DNA from: Lepeophtheirus salmonis | Lineage: Eukaryota; Arthropoda; Copepoda; Siphonostomatoida; Caligidae | Length of the DNA: 64,000 nt | Assembly (NCBI RefSeq): GCF_016086655.4 | Contig: NC_052137.2 | Location: 5,146,001 to 5,210,000 of the forward strand | Reading direction: 5' to 3' | Position numbers and translations under genes: made by a program | In this document: positions 33,000 through 43,804 of the stretch, piece after piece | How the letters are laid out: the number at the start of each line of letters is the position of its first letter | Numbering within the stretch: the stretch's first letter is position 1 | Notes under the pieces: model-generated | Database searches by the model: none | Told to the model about the DNA's origin: nothing | The model's input: the letters and a program-made list of their open reading frames with translations, nothing else

Positions 33000-33850
33000 A
33001 GCACAGCGTCTAGTCTCTTTTTTTATTGAAGCAGTAGAAAGGTACATCCATTCATAGAAAGTTAGAACAATTCGTCACGGCAAATTGTCTTAAAGCTTTT
33101 GGGACTCTTAAGGTGGACACACAACTTCAATTCTCTCAACAAATTTTCAATGGTGTTAAGATCTAGATTATTTGATGCCTTTAACCCCATTGCCTTGGAA
33201 CCAATTTTCCCAATCTTGGCTTTATGTTTTGGATCATTGTATTGCTGGAATAACCAATGTGGACCAAGTTTAAGTTTTGTTGTACTCTTTGCAGAGAAGC
33301 ATCCCCAAGGGATCATACTTCCACCCACCATGCTTTACAGTGGGCAAGGTGGTGTAATGCTTCTTTCTTTTTGTGCTAAACAAATGCCACATCACGATGA
33401 CCAAACAACTCAAGTTTGCTCTCATCTGACCAAAGAATCGATTTTCAAAAGTCAACATCCTTGTCTATGTGTTCTTTGGCATATTTCAAGCGAGCCTCGA
33501 CATGTCTGTTTCTCAATAATGGTGTCTTTCTTGTCCGACAACCTCTTAATCCATTTTTGTGTAAGATGCACTTCAAAGTTGTTAGACTCACTTTGATATT
33601 TAATCCATGTAATTCTTGTTAAATGACTTTATATGTCTTGCTAGGATTATTGGTGATACCCCTTATTATCTTGGATTCTAGTTTTGCAGAAATCTTCATT
33701 CATGCAATAATGCTTCAGACAATGCTTCTGGGCACATTAGAATGTTTTAACAGTAGTCTGTGATTAGAGTGATATTATCTGCCAATAATTCTCTTCCTAC
33801 TTAAGGAAGGTTCTAGAACCTTTTTAGAGTAATCATAAAGATGAATTAAT
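33000..33850 (-). mobile_element. Tc1-like transposase relic
   Basis: The minus strand reads KDVDF, then SILWSDESKLELFGHRDV-type residues (first catalytic Asp), KHGG followed by GSMIPWGCFSA, then QQYNDPKHKAKIG (second Asp) and, after a frame change, SQKL near the C-terminus. This is the classic Tc1 layout and differs from the mariner/maT relics elsewhere in the window. At least four frame breaks make it inactive; TIRs were not found. Confidence 0.75.
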
Positions 33851-33854
33851 TTTA

Positions 33855-34435
33855 CTTTTTTAATTTTATGTTTCAGGTGGGCCAATAAGTTTGAATACCA
33901 TTCTTTGGAAAAAAGTTTAATATTTCTTAATGAAGCAAACCAAAATTAGGTATTATGCCCAATTAGTAGCTTTATTATCATAAGAAATTTTATAAATTAG
34001 TTACCAAATAAGTACTACTAAGTACTCAAATATATTGGAAAAAACGCACCAAAAGCTTTAAGGGGGGAATATTTTCATTCTTAACTTTTGATCTAAGAAA
34101 TAACAATATAATCGAGGGTGCTCGTCTCATTAAAAAAAAGAAGAAAAAAAATAGTAAAGGTATGGAGTTGTATAAGAACAGTATGTAAAAATGAATTAAA
34201 TCTTCCAGGAGTTTAGATCAACTGATATTTTTTACAACTTTATGCCATAAAATATGTGTTGAGGACTCATTTTTAACAAACAGCGTTAATATAAAGTAAA
34301 ATAAAAAGAATAATGAATGTGACTTTAGTTGAGGGTTAGCAGAGAGTGCGTGTAGCTAAAGCTCAGAAAGTGAGTGATTTAGAGACTAAATTCATATTAA
34401 AAAAAAATATTGTCAGGCTGTTAATGTTTTTCTTT
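33855..34435. other. Repeat-like non-coding DNA
   Basis: GATCTAAGAAATAACAATAT at about 34089 matches the unit at 19048-19067 and the adjoining AATGAATTAAATCTTCCAGG matches 19326. It is therefore a fragment of the repeat that forms the inverted pair around the gypsy element. Confidence 0.35.
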
Positions 34436-34439
34436 AATT

Positions 34440-34560
34440 CTCCAGGAGAGAACATCCAAGTATTGAGTATATACATGTACGTGTGCTCATGAAAAAAAAA
34501 AAAGGGTAACACTGAGAATTTGTTGGAGAGTTATCTTCCATATTATTACTTTAATTTTGG
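34440..34560 (+). repeat. LTR-like dispersed repeat fragment
   Basis: TTCTCCAGGAGAGAACATCC, then GTAACACTGAGAATTTGTTG and GAGAGTTATCTT match 23500-23640 and 42050-42180. Confidence 0.45.
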
Positions 34561-34584
34561 GGAAGGGGGCTTGAACCCCCTTAC

Positions 34585-34930
34585 CTGGTGCGTCAAAAAA
34601 ATATTTACACTTTCAATCTAGAACTTTATCAAGATGTATTTCAGGAACCAGTTGTAATATCAATTAGATAGAAATAACTAATGTTATGTCCTGGCTACCC
34701 TAATCATCGATGTAGCCCCCTTGGCAGCAATGATGGTTTCCAAACGGCCACAGAGGCCCTTGCACTAATTGCGGATGTAATCCTCAGACATAGAATCCAC
34801 GTGCTGGTGGACGGTGGCTTTGAGGTTGTTGATATATTGGTGACGGACGGTGCATGCCTGGGACTCTCAACATACATTGGAAAGAAGAGTCCAATGGGTT
34901 GGCATCTGGAGAATAGTGAATAATAAAGAT
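34585..34930 (-). mobile_element. Mariner-like relic, C-terminal part
   Basis: It is homologous to 540-860. Minus-strand frames read PDANPLDSSFQCMLRVPGMH, then a broken helix region and a GGYIDD tail. It breaks off at about 34925, before catalytic D2. Confidence 0.65.
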
Positions 34931-35179
34931 TTTTTCCCCGCACCCGTTACGTTATATATATATAAATAAATTTATAAGTGTGTTTTTGGTGTTATCAAAC
35001 ATAGAATCCAAAAGGGTCGAACGGATCAGTATTAAATTTAGCAAGTAGACGGATAAAATAACCAAACATCTTACTATGATAGATTTCTTCATTTCTTCTA
35101 TGTGCATAAAATACAGAAAATAACTTTGATGATTTGATGCAAAGTTATAATTAAAAGTCAAGGAGCGTTTCCAGTGGGG

Positions 35180-35640
35180 AGGAATAATATTGCTGTTAAC
35201 CATTTTGGGAAAACTTTTAATTTTTTTTTTGGATTTTCGGAAAAAAAGTCCAAAAACCAAGCCCTTCCCAAAATATAAACCTTCAGACGCCTCTGAAGTC
35301 ACTCAGAGTAGAATTGGGCATCGACATCGCAGTAATGGTTGCCAATGTCTTTGTTTATTTCCTTCTCTCCTTCTTCTCTTGTAACAGCTGATCTCCTCCA
35401 AAACATTTTCAATTTGTAAGGTTGTGCATGTTGATTTTGGGTTCCTTTTCTTAACATGCCCATTATACACACGACTTTCATCATTACTTATATATGTCAG
35501 CAGATATTTCATCTCTCACATTTGCAATATTTTTCATAAGATTCTCTCAGGCGTTGTTTTTATGCTCACCGTTATTTAGCCAATATTTACATCCCCGTTC
35601 ATAGTAATGCTTTAGTTAGAAACGTTTTTCACCTTCCGAG
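35180..35640 (+). repeat. LTR-like dispersed repeat
   Basis: Landmarks are GTAGAATTGGGCATCGACAT, a GTCTTTGTTTATTTCC block, AACAGCTGATCTCCTCCAAA, TTTTGGGTTCCTTTTCTTAA and TTAGCCAATATTTAC. The same series recurs at 42195-42400, 53185-53400 and partly at 23300-23420 and 9958-10062. Confidence 0.5.
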
Positions 35641-35644
35641 TATT

Positions 35645-36110
35645 TAAATAATACGCTCACTAAGAATCATGCAATAAAATCAATTCTACATCAACTAGAA
35701 TAAGTTATTAAGTATACATAACTGTTTGCTTTTCTTTCCTGAGTGGTGCTCTCCATAATCGTACAAATAATTTTGTTCAATGAGTGCATTGCGGATGAAA
35801 AGGCTTTTGTGTTCTCTAACAAATGAATTCATGCAGTAATTTTGTACAGCTAATACAATAGTCAAGTGGAGATTTATGTCTCCCCTTAGCCTTCCTCAAT
35901 TTAGATTTCTCTGTGGTGTATAAGAAAGATATATGGTTCATCAAAATAAAAACAATATATATATATTTTCAAAAGATTTAAGACATTTTTTCAGATTTTT
36001 TTTTTAAATTCAAGGAATAGTTTTACGGCCACAACTTTATTGTTTATTTCACTTTTGAATTTAGAAATTGTTAAAGGGAGAGTTTAATAAATACTACTTG
36101 ATCTATTCAA
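35645..36110. other. AT-rich intergenic DNA
   Basis: No feature was recognised. Confidence 0.4.
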
Positions 36111-36114
36111 AGGA

Positions 36115-36245
36115 TTTCTTTCAGCTACAAGGACAGCCTCGATACGGCATCGAAATGAGAAGCTAGCTGAAGCAATCTCTTCCAGGGAGGGGACCTCCCA
36201 TGCCCCCTTGGAGGCTGACCTTGTATTTTGCTCCGCTGCACAGCT
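36115..36245 (-). mobile_element. Probable mariner C-terminal relic
   Basis: A GC-rich island in AT-rich DNA. The minus strand reads EEIASASFSFRCRIEAVL, matching the C-terminal DYIRxxCxSFRRRLEAVI-type block. Confidence 0.35.
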
Positions 36246-36639
36246 TGATTTAATACCTTTTTTTTAGAAAAATAAATCTTGAATAAAAAAATAAATAAAT
36301 CCACCCAGTCCGATAACATTTAATTTTTCAAAAATTCCTTCATTTGGGAAATGTTTGTACGTACTATGGGTATTCTTTGCGTTTTGAAAATATTGTGAAA
36401 GGAATACTTCTTCAAGCGACAATGAGTAGTGGCTTCACATAAACATTAAGCAGGCCACAGGTTCGGCATGACCGGTCTAGAGAATTAATAGAAAACTACT
36501 GGCATTGTAAGAGCATGACCCGATTTCATTTGAGGAAGGAGAATGTATTTATGGAGGATATTCCAGAGCGTCACTTATTGTTATTGACACTTTGTGTAAT
36601 CCCTTATAAAAAATATGTAAATTTATCATTATTTAAGTT

Positions 36640-37033
36640 TTGATGGCACTCAAAGTTATGCCTATTAATGTTTCGGATATCATTTCGCAAACCCTCTGTT
36701 GTGTCCTACAAAATCTACTTTGGGAGCCACTGGTTCCCAATGTTTTTTTTTAAAGTCTCTTCTTGATCATTTTAAAGAGTATTTCCCAGACGCCAAATGC
36801 ATAATTGGATTTGCCACAGCTTATCATCGGTCCTCTGACATGGAAGATGCGCTCATTGAACATTCATATGACCGACACACAAAACAGACTTTGATTCTAA
36901 AACACTTGACAAATTCTGGATTTCTATGATGGATGAGTACCTGCTGTCTAAAGAAGCTAGTTATTTACTTATACCATTTGCCTCAACTTATTTATGCAAG
37001 AAGACCTTTTCCATATTAACATATATCCAAAAT
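36640..37033 (+). mobile_element. hAT transposase relic, C-terminal dimerisation region
   Basis: Plus-strand frames read SLLDHFKEYFPD, then after a frame change FWISMMDEYLL, then IPFASTYLCKKTFSILTYIQ. This is the typical hAT/ZBED-like end (PFxTTYLCExxFSxLTxIK). The frame is cut at 37034 by a mariner whose TIR starts CAGGGTGTCC right after TA. A possible hAT terminus (AAGCAGGCCACAGGTTC) lies near 36448. Confidence 0.65.
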
Positions 37034-37435
37034 ACAGGGTGTCCACGATAAATTGGAACTACTTTATAGATCTGGATGAAGTTTAATGTGGATATTCAGG
37101 GTTAAATCATACTAATATAAAAGGTTGCGTGAACAATACACTATAACTTCCACCATAATTGTTTTGAAAACAAACAATAGTCATCATGGAACAAGCAAGG
37201 AGAGACGCCATCCTCGAATTGGCTCACGGGACACAAGCCCTCTGCTATCTAGAAGCTTCTTAACTACCCCAAGACCACGGTGACGGTGGAATGCTTTCGA
37301 TTCCGCAGAAGTCATAAGGGCATGCAAATCCTTTAGGAGCAGGATGGAGAAGATGGTGGCTGCTAAGGGAGGACATGTTGAATAAATTTATTGTTTAATA
37401 TCATGTCTAACTTTTTCATATTAACAAATACACTC
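37034..37435 (+). mobile_element. Internally deleted mariner inserted in the hAT relic
   Basis: The 5' TIR CAGGGTGTCCACGATAAATT follows TA. The ATG near 37184 opens MEQARRDAILELAHGTQALC, then the sequence jumps to the C-terminal tail (GCAGGATGGAGAAGATGGTG, TGAATAAATTTATT) that matches 22080-22160 in reverse. The right TIR is missing: homology stops at CACTCCAAATTTT near 37440 and minisatellite begins. Confidence 0.7.
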
Positions 37436-37469
37436 CAAATTTTATTTCACATGAAAAGATAATTTAATA

Positions 37470-37965
37470 TTTGATTTTTTTTATTTTTCAAAATAAAAAC
37501 CTATATGAGAAATCTAATTTTTTAAATAATTTTACAAAAAACTTAATGACTTTTGAATAGTATTGGGTTTATGAAATGTTTTCTAAAAATTTAATTTCGC
37601 ATGAAAAGCTATGGTTTTTCGAAATTTTTGTCCAAAAACTAAATTTTTTTGTGAACAGTTGTAGATTTTTAAATTTTTTTTTCCTAAAAAACTTATATTA
37701 GAAATTAAATTTTTTATATTTTTTCAAAAACAATTAATGGCTCGTGAATGGTTGTGGATTTTTGAAATGTTTTCTAAAAATTTAATTTCAATTGTATAAC
37801 TATGGGTTTTTGAAATTTTTTTCCAATTTTTTTTTTGTGAAAAGTGGTAGATTTTTTTTATTATTCTTTTCAAAAACTGTGGAATGTGAATTTTTTGTGA
37901 ATAGGTGTGGTTTTTAGATTTTTTTTTCTTTTTTTGAGCAGCTGTAGAATCTAATGTTTTCTAAC
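37470..37965 (-). repeat. AT-rich minisatellite, long array
   Basis: About seven degenerate units built on GTGGATTTTTGAAATGTTTT and CTAAAAATTTAATTTC (with variations) run in the orientation opposite to the 3985 array. Confidence 0.6.
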
Positions 37966-37969
37966 CTTT

Positions 37970-38980
37970 AATTCTTACACACCTTTTCCCCATTTGGTCT
38001 TACCCCCTCTCAAGAACCTTTTTGTTATCCTCTTGCAAAAAATTTTAATGTTTCCCGCATTTCATTTAAGTTTTCATTTAGAAAAACAAATATTATATTT
38101 TATTTCTAAAGTGCATTTTTGTAAGATAAGAGTATGCCCTCTGTTTTGCATTTTTAAGAAGTTGTTTCATATTTCTTTTAATGCCAAGTTTTCTTAGAAA
38201 TTTTGGTTTCATGTTACATATGAAGTTGTTTATGCCATTTGTGCACGTTATTCAAGGCTCCTCAGAAGGAAAGGTACATTGAATTGAGGCAGATTAGCTG
38301 ATATGTAATTTTGCACAAATTGATGGGATCGATTTTTTTTTGCTAGTTCTGTTGCGATATAGCGATCAGGACTGATTACGATACTGCCATATAATATCGT
38401 CATATAGCAATTGATCACCGATCAGAAAAACTCCGATCAACAAGCCTATTAATTAATAAAATAATTTATGTTTAAAGAAGGGAGGGATTCGATCAATGAA
38501 TCAATGATTGTTAATTGTGATTAAATGGAGAAGGCAAATGAATCCATCAGTGAATACTTTTGTTGTACCTTTTGTAGGGACTTTTTCTCCTTGTAAGTTG
38601 TCTAGCGTAATATGATGATATGTCTTGATATCTTTCATTTTGCTTCTTTTTCGACCTTGATATGCGACAACAAATATATTCTCAAAGGCCAAATATCACC
38701 CTTCTAAAACATAAATTATTCATACTTTATCTATATAGACTAAGTTTTTGATAAGGATTAACATAGTATGGATTTATCTAATCAACTCTGTATAAAAGTT
38801 TGGAATCAGGAAACTATCTACAACTGTTAGAATTTCTAAAAGTATCTTTTGTTCTTTTTCGTTCGATCGATATACATAGGGTGTTACGTATATTTCAGGC
38901 TTCATAGAAACTATTTGTTTTAAGCTACATCTGTTGTATCCAGTTGATAGCTGGGTACTATTGAAACTATTTTTTTTTGT
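37970..38980. other. Intergenic DNA without recognised genes
   Basis: Around 38350-38430 there are several ATCG/CGAT-rich short palindromes (GCGATATAGCGATCAG, GATCACCGATCAG). No coding motif was found on either strand. Confidence 0.3.
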
Positions 38981-38984
38981 CTTA

Positions 38985-39555
38985 GAGGGGTTCTTTGGAT
39001 GCATGTGATGCTTTGGCGGTGGGTTTTCAGGATCCAGGGGTATCCTCAAGTACACCACACAACCCAATAGCTTGGAAATATTTTTTTGATATTAGAGGTT
39101 CCTTGTATGTAAATGATGATTTGAGGGCGGTTTTAACTATCTCCCACTACCCCCGGTACCCCAAAAAAACCATGGGTTTTGAAAAGTTTGTGGTGTTAAA
39201 GGGGTTCCCTTGATTTATGTGATGTATTGGGGGTGGTTTTCACAATCCCACACTTCCCCCGGGACACTGGCTAATCCGAGGGGAGAGAACTTTCAACCAA
39301 ATTTTAAGGAGCCTAAGCTATACCCCTCCTATATTGCAATAATATTACTCATGCTTGAAGGTACTCCCTTGGGGGATGGAACAAACAAATATGTTTAGAT
39401 ATTTGTCATAAATAGTATTAAGCCAATTTATAATGTGTTACATTATGAAGTTTGAACAAAATACGGGTAATTTTCTCCCGGGCAATTTTCCTAACTGGAA
39501 ATTTTCTCACGAGCAATTTTCCTAACTGAAAATTTTATCCAGGGCAGTTTTTCTA
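38985..39555 (+). mobile_element. Foldback-like element, right part, copy of the 51010 family
   Basis: Three degenerate tandem units of about 90-100 bp (GAGGGGTTCTTTGGATG, then GGCGGTGGGTTTTCA) occupy 38985-39260. They are followed by sequence collinear with 51420-51720 (TATTGCAATAATATTACTC) and by an array of ~16-bp repeats (CCCGGGCAATTTTCCTAACT and variants) ending GGGCAGTTTTTCTAGTACC at 39555. The left arm is missing. It adjoins a mariner relic. Confidence 0.6.
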
Positions 39556-39559
39556 GTAC

Positions 39560-39825
39560 CCATGGCTCGATTCTGGTCCAAAGGGATATAAACCCCTTCC
39601 TTAACAGATTTGATCTCACTGGACTTTTCTATAAGGGATACTTTCGAGAGGGAAACCAACAGGACCTCACACCCAAATGCGGACCCATAGAAGTCCTCCA
39701 TAGTGGCTACATGGGACAGCTTGTCAAATGAGTTTCTCATCAACTCCTGCATTGCTTTCAGGAGATGTGTAAAGGCTGTGATTGATAATGAAGGTAACCA
39801 TATCGAGTGAAAAAAGTTTTTGGAA
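39560..39825 (+). mobile_element. Mariner relic, C-terminal half
   Basis: One mostly open plus-strand frame reads SLTDLISLDFSIRDTFERET (SPDLNPLDFS-like, third Asp retained), then SSIVATWDSLSNEFLINSCI and RRCVKAVIDNEGNHIE-stop, an excellent match to the maT-type end. The 129-codon minus-strand ORF here is only its shadow. Confidence 0.7.
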
Positions 39826-39829
39826 TTAC

Positions 39830-40685
39830 CTTGTTTAGATATAACATTATTTTTTTTTTTACCTATTGTTGAAAATATACAAATTGTTGATGTATATATT
39901 TCCAAATCCATCTCTCGAGTCGACGTTTGCTGCCCTGTATATAGAGTAAAAAAATAACTTGAGATTTGATCATTTTCTTAATTTATGTTTAAGATTGTTT
40001 TTATGTTGATGCACTACATATTTTCTTACTTTCTTTGCCTTTTACAATATTTGCAGATGAATAATTATAATATATATACAACAAACTTAAGAACCTTTGT
40101 TTGTGAAGGAAGGATCTATTGTCTATGATTTGACAAAAAAATAGGAGAAGGTATTGCCACTAGAATAGTCAATAAAGAACGAATTCTACAGATGATCCAT
40201 CATTCATGGCCTCCACTTTACAGTCTAAAAGAAGCTCTCTTTTATTTCTTTAGAAAGCGTATCTATTTTAGAAATACCTTCAAGGTTTACTCCTTTTTGA
40301 TAAGAACTTCTTTGATTGTAGTACAAAGTATTAGTTCCTATCTTTAATTTCGTTTCTTTTCCTACTTAATAACTTCTATTACTATAGATAGCCACCCATT
40401 AGCAAAATAGATATGGTTTTTAGGAGAGGATATTTACTTTCTATGAATTGTATTCTAATTACATCTATATTTCTTTTCAAATGAATGGCAGCTGTAGAAG
40501 TTGTTTAAGTTTCGTAAGTTCGCCATACCATGTGCTACAGTGAAATCTGAAAACTTACTAATTCAATAATTAATTAAGGTTTGGTGATTGCAATTAATAT
40601 ATATTCCGATATATTAAATCATAAACAATTAGTTACAAAACAAACCTCTGCTCCTTGGCTTACGTACAAAATGATACTTGAACAG
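39830..40685. other. AT-rich intergenic DNA
   Basis: Fragment 39940-40030 matches the dispersed repeat at 29280-29340. Nothing else was recognised. Confidence 0.3.
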
Positions 40686-40689
40686 GATT

Positions 40690-40985
40690 TATGAATTTCC
40701 ATTCGGTCACTCCATACAGTTGGATGTCAAGGCCACTATCACTCAACACTGGGACGCCATGACAGAAGGCTACATCTGCAGCTATTGCCAAGCATTCCAT
40801 CGCCTAGAAGTTGCTGCCATTGCCGCCAAGGGCAGCTAAATTAATGATTAATGGAGCTCATACACACATTTATTTAGATGATTAATTTTGTTGAAATTCT
40901 ATTCTTAATTAATAAATTATATCTTGTTGAAGTTTAATATTCAAAGTGTTCACATTTTGAAATGGAACACTTGATATCCCAATTA
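40690..40985 (+). mobile_element. Mariner-like relic, 3' end
   Basis: It reads DVKATITQHWDAMTEGYICS followed by YCQAFHRLEVAAIAAKGS, then a stop and TTAATGATTAATGGAGCTC. The element end contains TCAAAGTGTTCACATTTTGA near 40935-40955. Same family as 49640-50285. Confidence 0.65.
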
Positions 40986-41099
40986 ATAAAATAAAGTTGG
41001 AGTCTCGGGTTTTTATAGTAATATCAACTCTTGCTTCCATTATGGGAATTAGGGTGTTTCGTAATTTGAGCATGATATAGAATTGGAGTAATCAGTGAG

Positions 41100-41465
41100 T
41101 TGATACATGAATTTGACAGAGTTCTTTTTGGCGCTCGAACAAGAGTGGCCTCACAATTCTTCTAAGCGACATTCCTCCAGCCTTTCGGATGATCTTTCCC
41201 TCTGCAGAAAGATGCAACTTCTTCATCTTTGCATACTCTTACATCTTCATCGTTGGGTTGAACTTAAGGCCTCCATGATGTCTCCAGGCTTCACTTCGGT
41301 GGATCTTCCACTCTTGGATTTGCCCTTAATGTTATCCCCATCAGCTAAAACGATTTCTGATCCGATAGACTGTGGCTTTGCAGACGTTTAAGGCCTTCAT
41401 TATATCCGAGGTGGTCATTCTGGCGTAGATTATGTTGCTATAATGGCTCCTCTTGCCTCTATAAC
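41100..41465 (-). mobile_element. Mariner-like relic, N-terminal domain
   Basis: Minus-strand frames read RMTTSDIMKALNVCKATVYR, then a GKSKSGRSTEVKP linker, then KIIRKAGGMSLRRIVRPLLF, in line with the two HTH units of mariner transposases. The catalytic part is absent. The plus-strand ORF at 41107 is a shadow. Confidence 0.55.
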
Positions 41466-41574
41466 GAGATATACATAATTTTTGTTTACAACAAATACAT
41501 CAATAAAACGTTTAGAATCTATCTATTCAAAATAATCGCAACATTAAGATTTAATAAACAAAACCTATTTAAAA

Positions 41575-41990
41575 TTGTATTTTAGGAAGGTCTCATTAAT
41601 TTTTCTACACACGGCAGTATCTGCATAGGACAACTTGTCAGAGGACACTATCCGTTCAGCGTGAAAGCAGTTTCGAAGCGTCTCAGAGATGTAGTTGCCA
41701 CAAATGGTGGCTGGATGGAATGAACTGACACATATTTTGAAAGAAATTTCCCACTGATTGCAATGTTGTAAGAAGATGTTTCGTGCAAATCAATAATTTT
41801 GTACATTCTTGGGTGTTGAAGTTGTCCTAAGACTTATGGGTCACCCTGTAAGCTTATGGAGTGGCCTAGCGGATCTCCAGACCTCAATCCCATAAAAAGA
41901 CTTTATCAGTTGGTAAGCTTACAAAATTTGTAAGGGATCAAATACTTATTTCTATAGATTCAAATCGGGTGCATTTGTAAGCTCACCCTT
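41575..41990 (+). mobile_element. Two short Tc1/mariner C-terminal pieces
   Basis: The segment at 41575-41610 (TTTTTCTACACACGG) matches the terminus at 43765-43785. At 41660-41730 the frame gives SKRLRDVVATNGGWME-stop, a transposase tail. At 41855-41905 a separate piece gives LMEWPSGSPDLNPI, a third-Asp motif. They are scrambled in order, so at least two insertions are involved. Confidence 0.45.
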
Positions 41991-42029
41991 TTTTTTTGGA
42001 GCTGACAAACTCACGAGCAAATAGTCTTT

Positions 42030-42430
42030 CCTTAAGCTGTTGTCATTATTATTTAATTCCTGAGGAGTGAACTTCCTTTTCTTCTACAGACAAGCTATCA
42101 TTGATGTATACAAAACCGTGTGCGCATAAAAGATCCAGAGTAACCTTGAGGATTTGTTGCGGAATTATACAAGTAAGTTCTTGTTTGAGGACTTGGAGTA
42201 GAATGGAGTATCGACATTTGAGTAATCCTTTCCTATGATATTGTGTATTTCCTTCTCCCCCCTCCCAAACAACTGTTTGTACGTGATTTGATCAAATACC
42301 GTAACACCCAAGTTGCTCTCCTTAAAAACATTCTTTATAATTGTAAAAGTAACCATTTTGATTTTCAGTTCCTTTTTTTTAATACGCCCAAATTGCACAT
42401 CATTTCTTATTTCCTCCACTGTATGTTCAT
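42030..42430 (+). repeat. LTR-like dispersed repeat, longest copy
   Basis: Here both halves of the repeat are contiguous: ATTCCTGAGGAGTGAACTTC, then GTAACCTTGAGGATTTGTTG, then GTAGAATGGAGTATCGACAT, and finally a TTTTTTTTAATACGCCC end. It shows that the fragments at 17085, 23500 and 34440 and those at 35290 and 53180 belong to one unit of roughly 400 bp. Confidence 0.5.
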
Positions 42431-42602
42431 ATAAATGAAAATTAAGTCTACAAAAATAAAGTATTTGGCATTTTTTATCCGGAGTGAGTTTTGCTCTCGG
42501 GAGATCTTGTCCTGGAATTTTGACACTCGGTTAAAAACGCTTATAATTTTGCTACGTGTTAGCTACGAAAGATTTTCTTGGCGTACAAGAAAATTCTTCT
42601 AC

Positions 42603-43210
42603 CTGGTGTCCAGAAAGTCCTGACTGATTTCTAACTTCCAACTTCATTAAGATCTACAAGGACTATAAGTACAGAGAAATGTTTTTATAAAAAAACTTCG
42701 CTTGGTTATAATCTATAATATGTTTTTAACAATTTGGCCTTTAGCTTCCATAACAGCCACAACACGGGGACGGAAGGAGGAGCAGGCGTTCTTGATGTAG
42801 GTGGGGTCCATCTTGGCCCAGGCCTTGGTGATACTGGCCTTGAGAGCTTTGGTACTGCTGTGGCATTTTTTGCAAGCCTCAATGTGCGCCCAGATGCTGA
42901 AATCCAAGGAGGCCAGATCGGGGGAGGAGGGGGGCCAGAAGTCCTTAGGCCAGAATTCCACATTCTCCTTCAACCACTTCTGGGTGTTCTTGGCTGTGTG
43001 TGCGGGTGTTCCATCCTGCTGGAAACCCACCCTCTTGCCAGGATACTCCTTCCTGATCCATGGGACCACCTTGGTCTTGACCACCTTGATGTAGTCCTCT
43101 GAGGGGAGCCTGTAGCTCTCTCGGAAGAAGACTGGAGGCATGGCTTTACCATCTGAGCCAACAACTCCAAGCATCATGATGCTGGCTGGGTGCTTTGGAT
43201 TGTTCCTACA
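42603..43210 (-). mobile_element. Truncated mariner/maT element with good transposase C-terminus
   Basis: The outer end GGTGTCCAGAAAGTCCTGAC lies at 42606. The minus-strand frame is open for 154 codons from 43177: HPASIMMLGVVGSDGKAMPP, VGFQQDGTPAHTAKN (D2), WPPSSPDLASLDFSIW (D3), then KASITKAWAKMDPTYIKNAC and SFRPRVVAVMEAKGQ. By my count 36 residues lie between D2 and D3. The N-terminal half and left TIR are missing, with homology ending at about 43205. It is the least decayed transposase fragment in the window. Confidence 0.85.
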
Positions 43211-43309
43211 AAATATATAAACATGTCGGGGCTGGGGTGAAATTATACAACTATGACGTCTTAGTCATGTAACTTTACATCACAATTATATTTTTTTTAC
43301 CGTGAGTCT

Positions 43310-43800
43310 AAAAAAGTGAGGAGACAAATAAGTTACCACTATGGTTCTGGCGTACTCCTGACAACCCATTTTATCTCAGAGAACAATGATGTGAAAATGA
43401 TTTATCTGAATCCACTGGATTACTCCATTTGGTGGCAAATTGAGAAGAAGGCCTTCAAAGCCTGCCATCTGAATATTGATACCCTGAAGACCTCCGTTAA
43501 CCAGCAGTGGGGCTCATGAAAAATGACTACGTTGTCAATGTGTACAATGGGTTCGGGAGGCGGTTGGAGGCTGTCATTTAGGCTGATGGTGACCAAATTC
43601 ATAATTAATGTGTATTGTTATGGTAAAAAAATATTATAATATACAATTTCCCATGTACAACATCATCCGGATCAATTATGAGTATTTTAATTTTACTACT
43701 AAGAGGCAGGTGATTAATTATGAGTCTTTTAATGACTACTTAGAGGCAGGTCTCAGTACTTTTTCTACACCCGGTATATTTCAAAATATTAAAATCTTTC
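43310..43800 (+). mobile_element. Mariner-like relic with duplicated 3' end
   Basis: The plus frame reads MIYLNPLDYSIWWQIEKKAF, then KTSVNQQWGS, then in another frame NGFGRRLEAVI. Two copies of an ~40-bp unit (ATTATGAGT, then ACTAAGAGGCAGGT) follow at about 43675-43753, and the terminus is TTTTTCTACACCCGGTA at 43770. Confidence 0.55.
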
Positions 43801-43804
43801 ATTG

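Noticed and set aside
39522..39911. 129-codon minus-strand ORF that at first looked like a real exon
   Set aside because: The plus strand of the same DNA encodes a clear mariner C-terminus (LISLDFSI, TWDSLSNEF, VIDNEGNHIE-stop), so the minus ORF is an antisense shadow.
42734..43102. 122-codon Gly-rich plus-strand ORF
   Set aside because: Exactly antisense to the well-preserved transposase fragment at 42713-43177.
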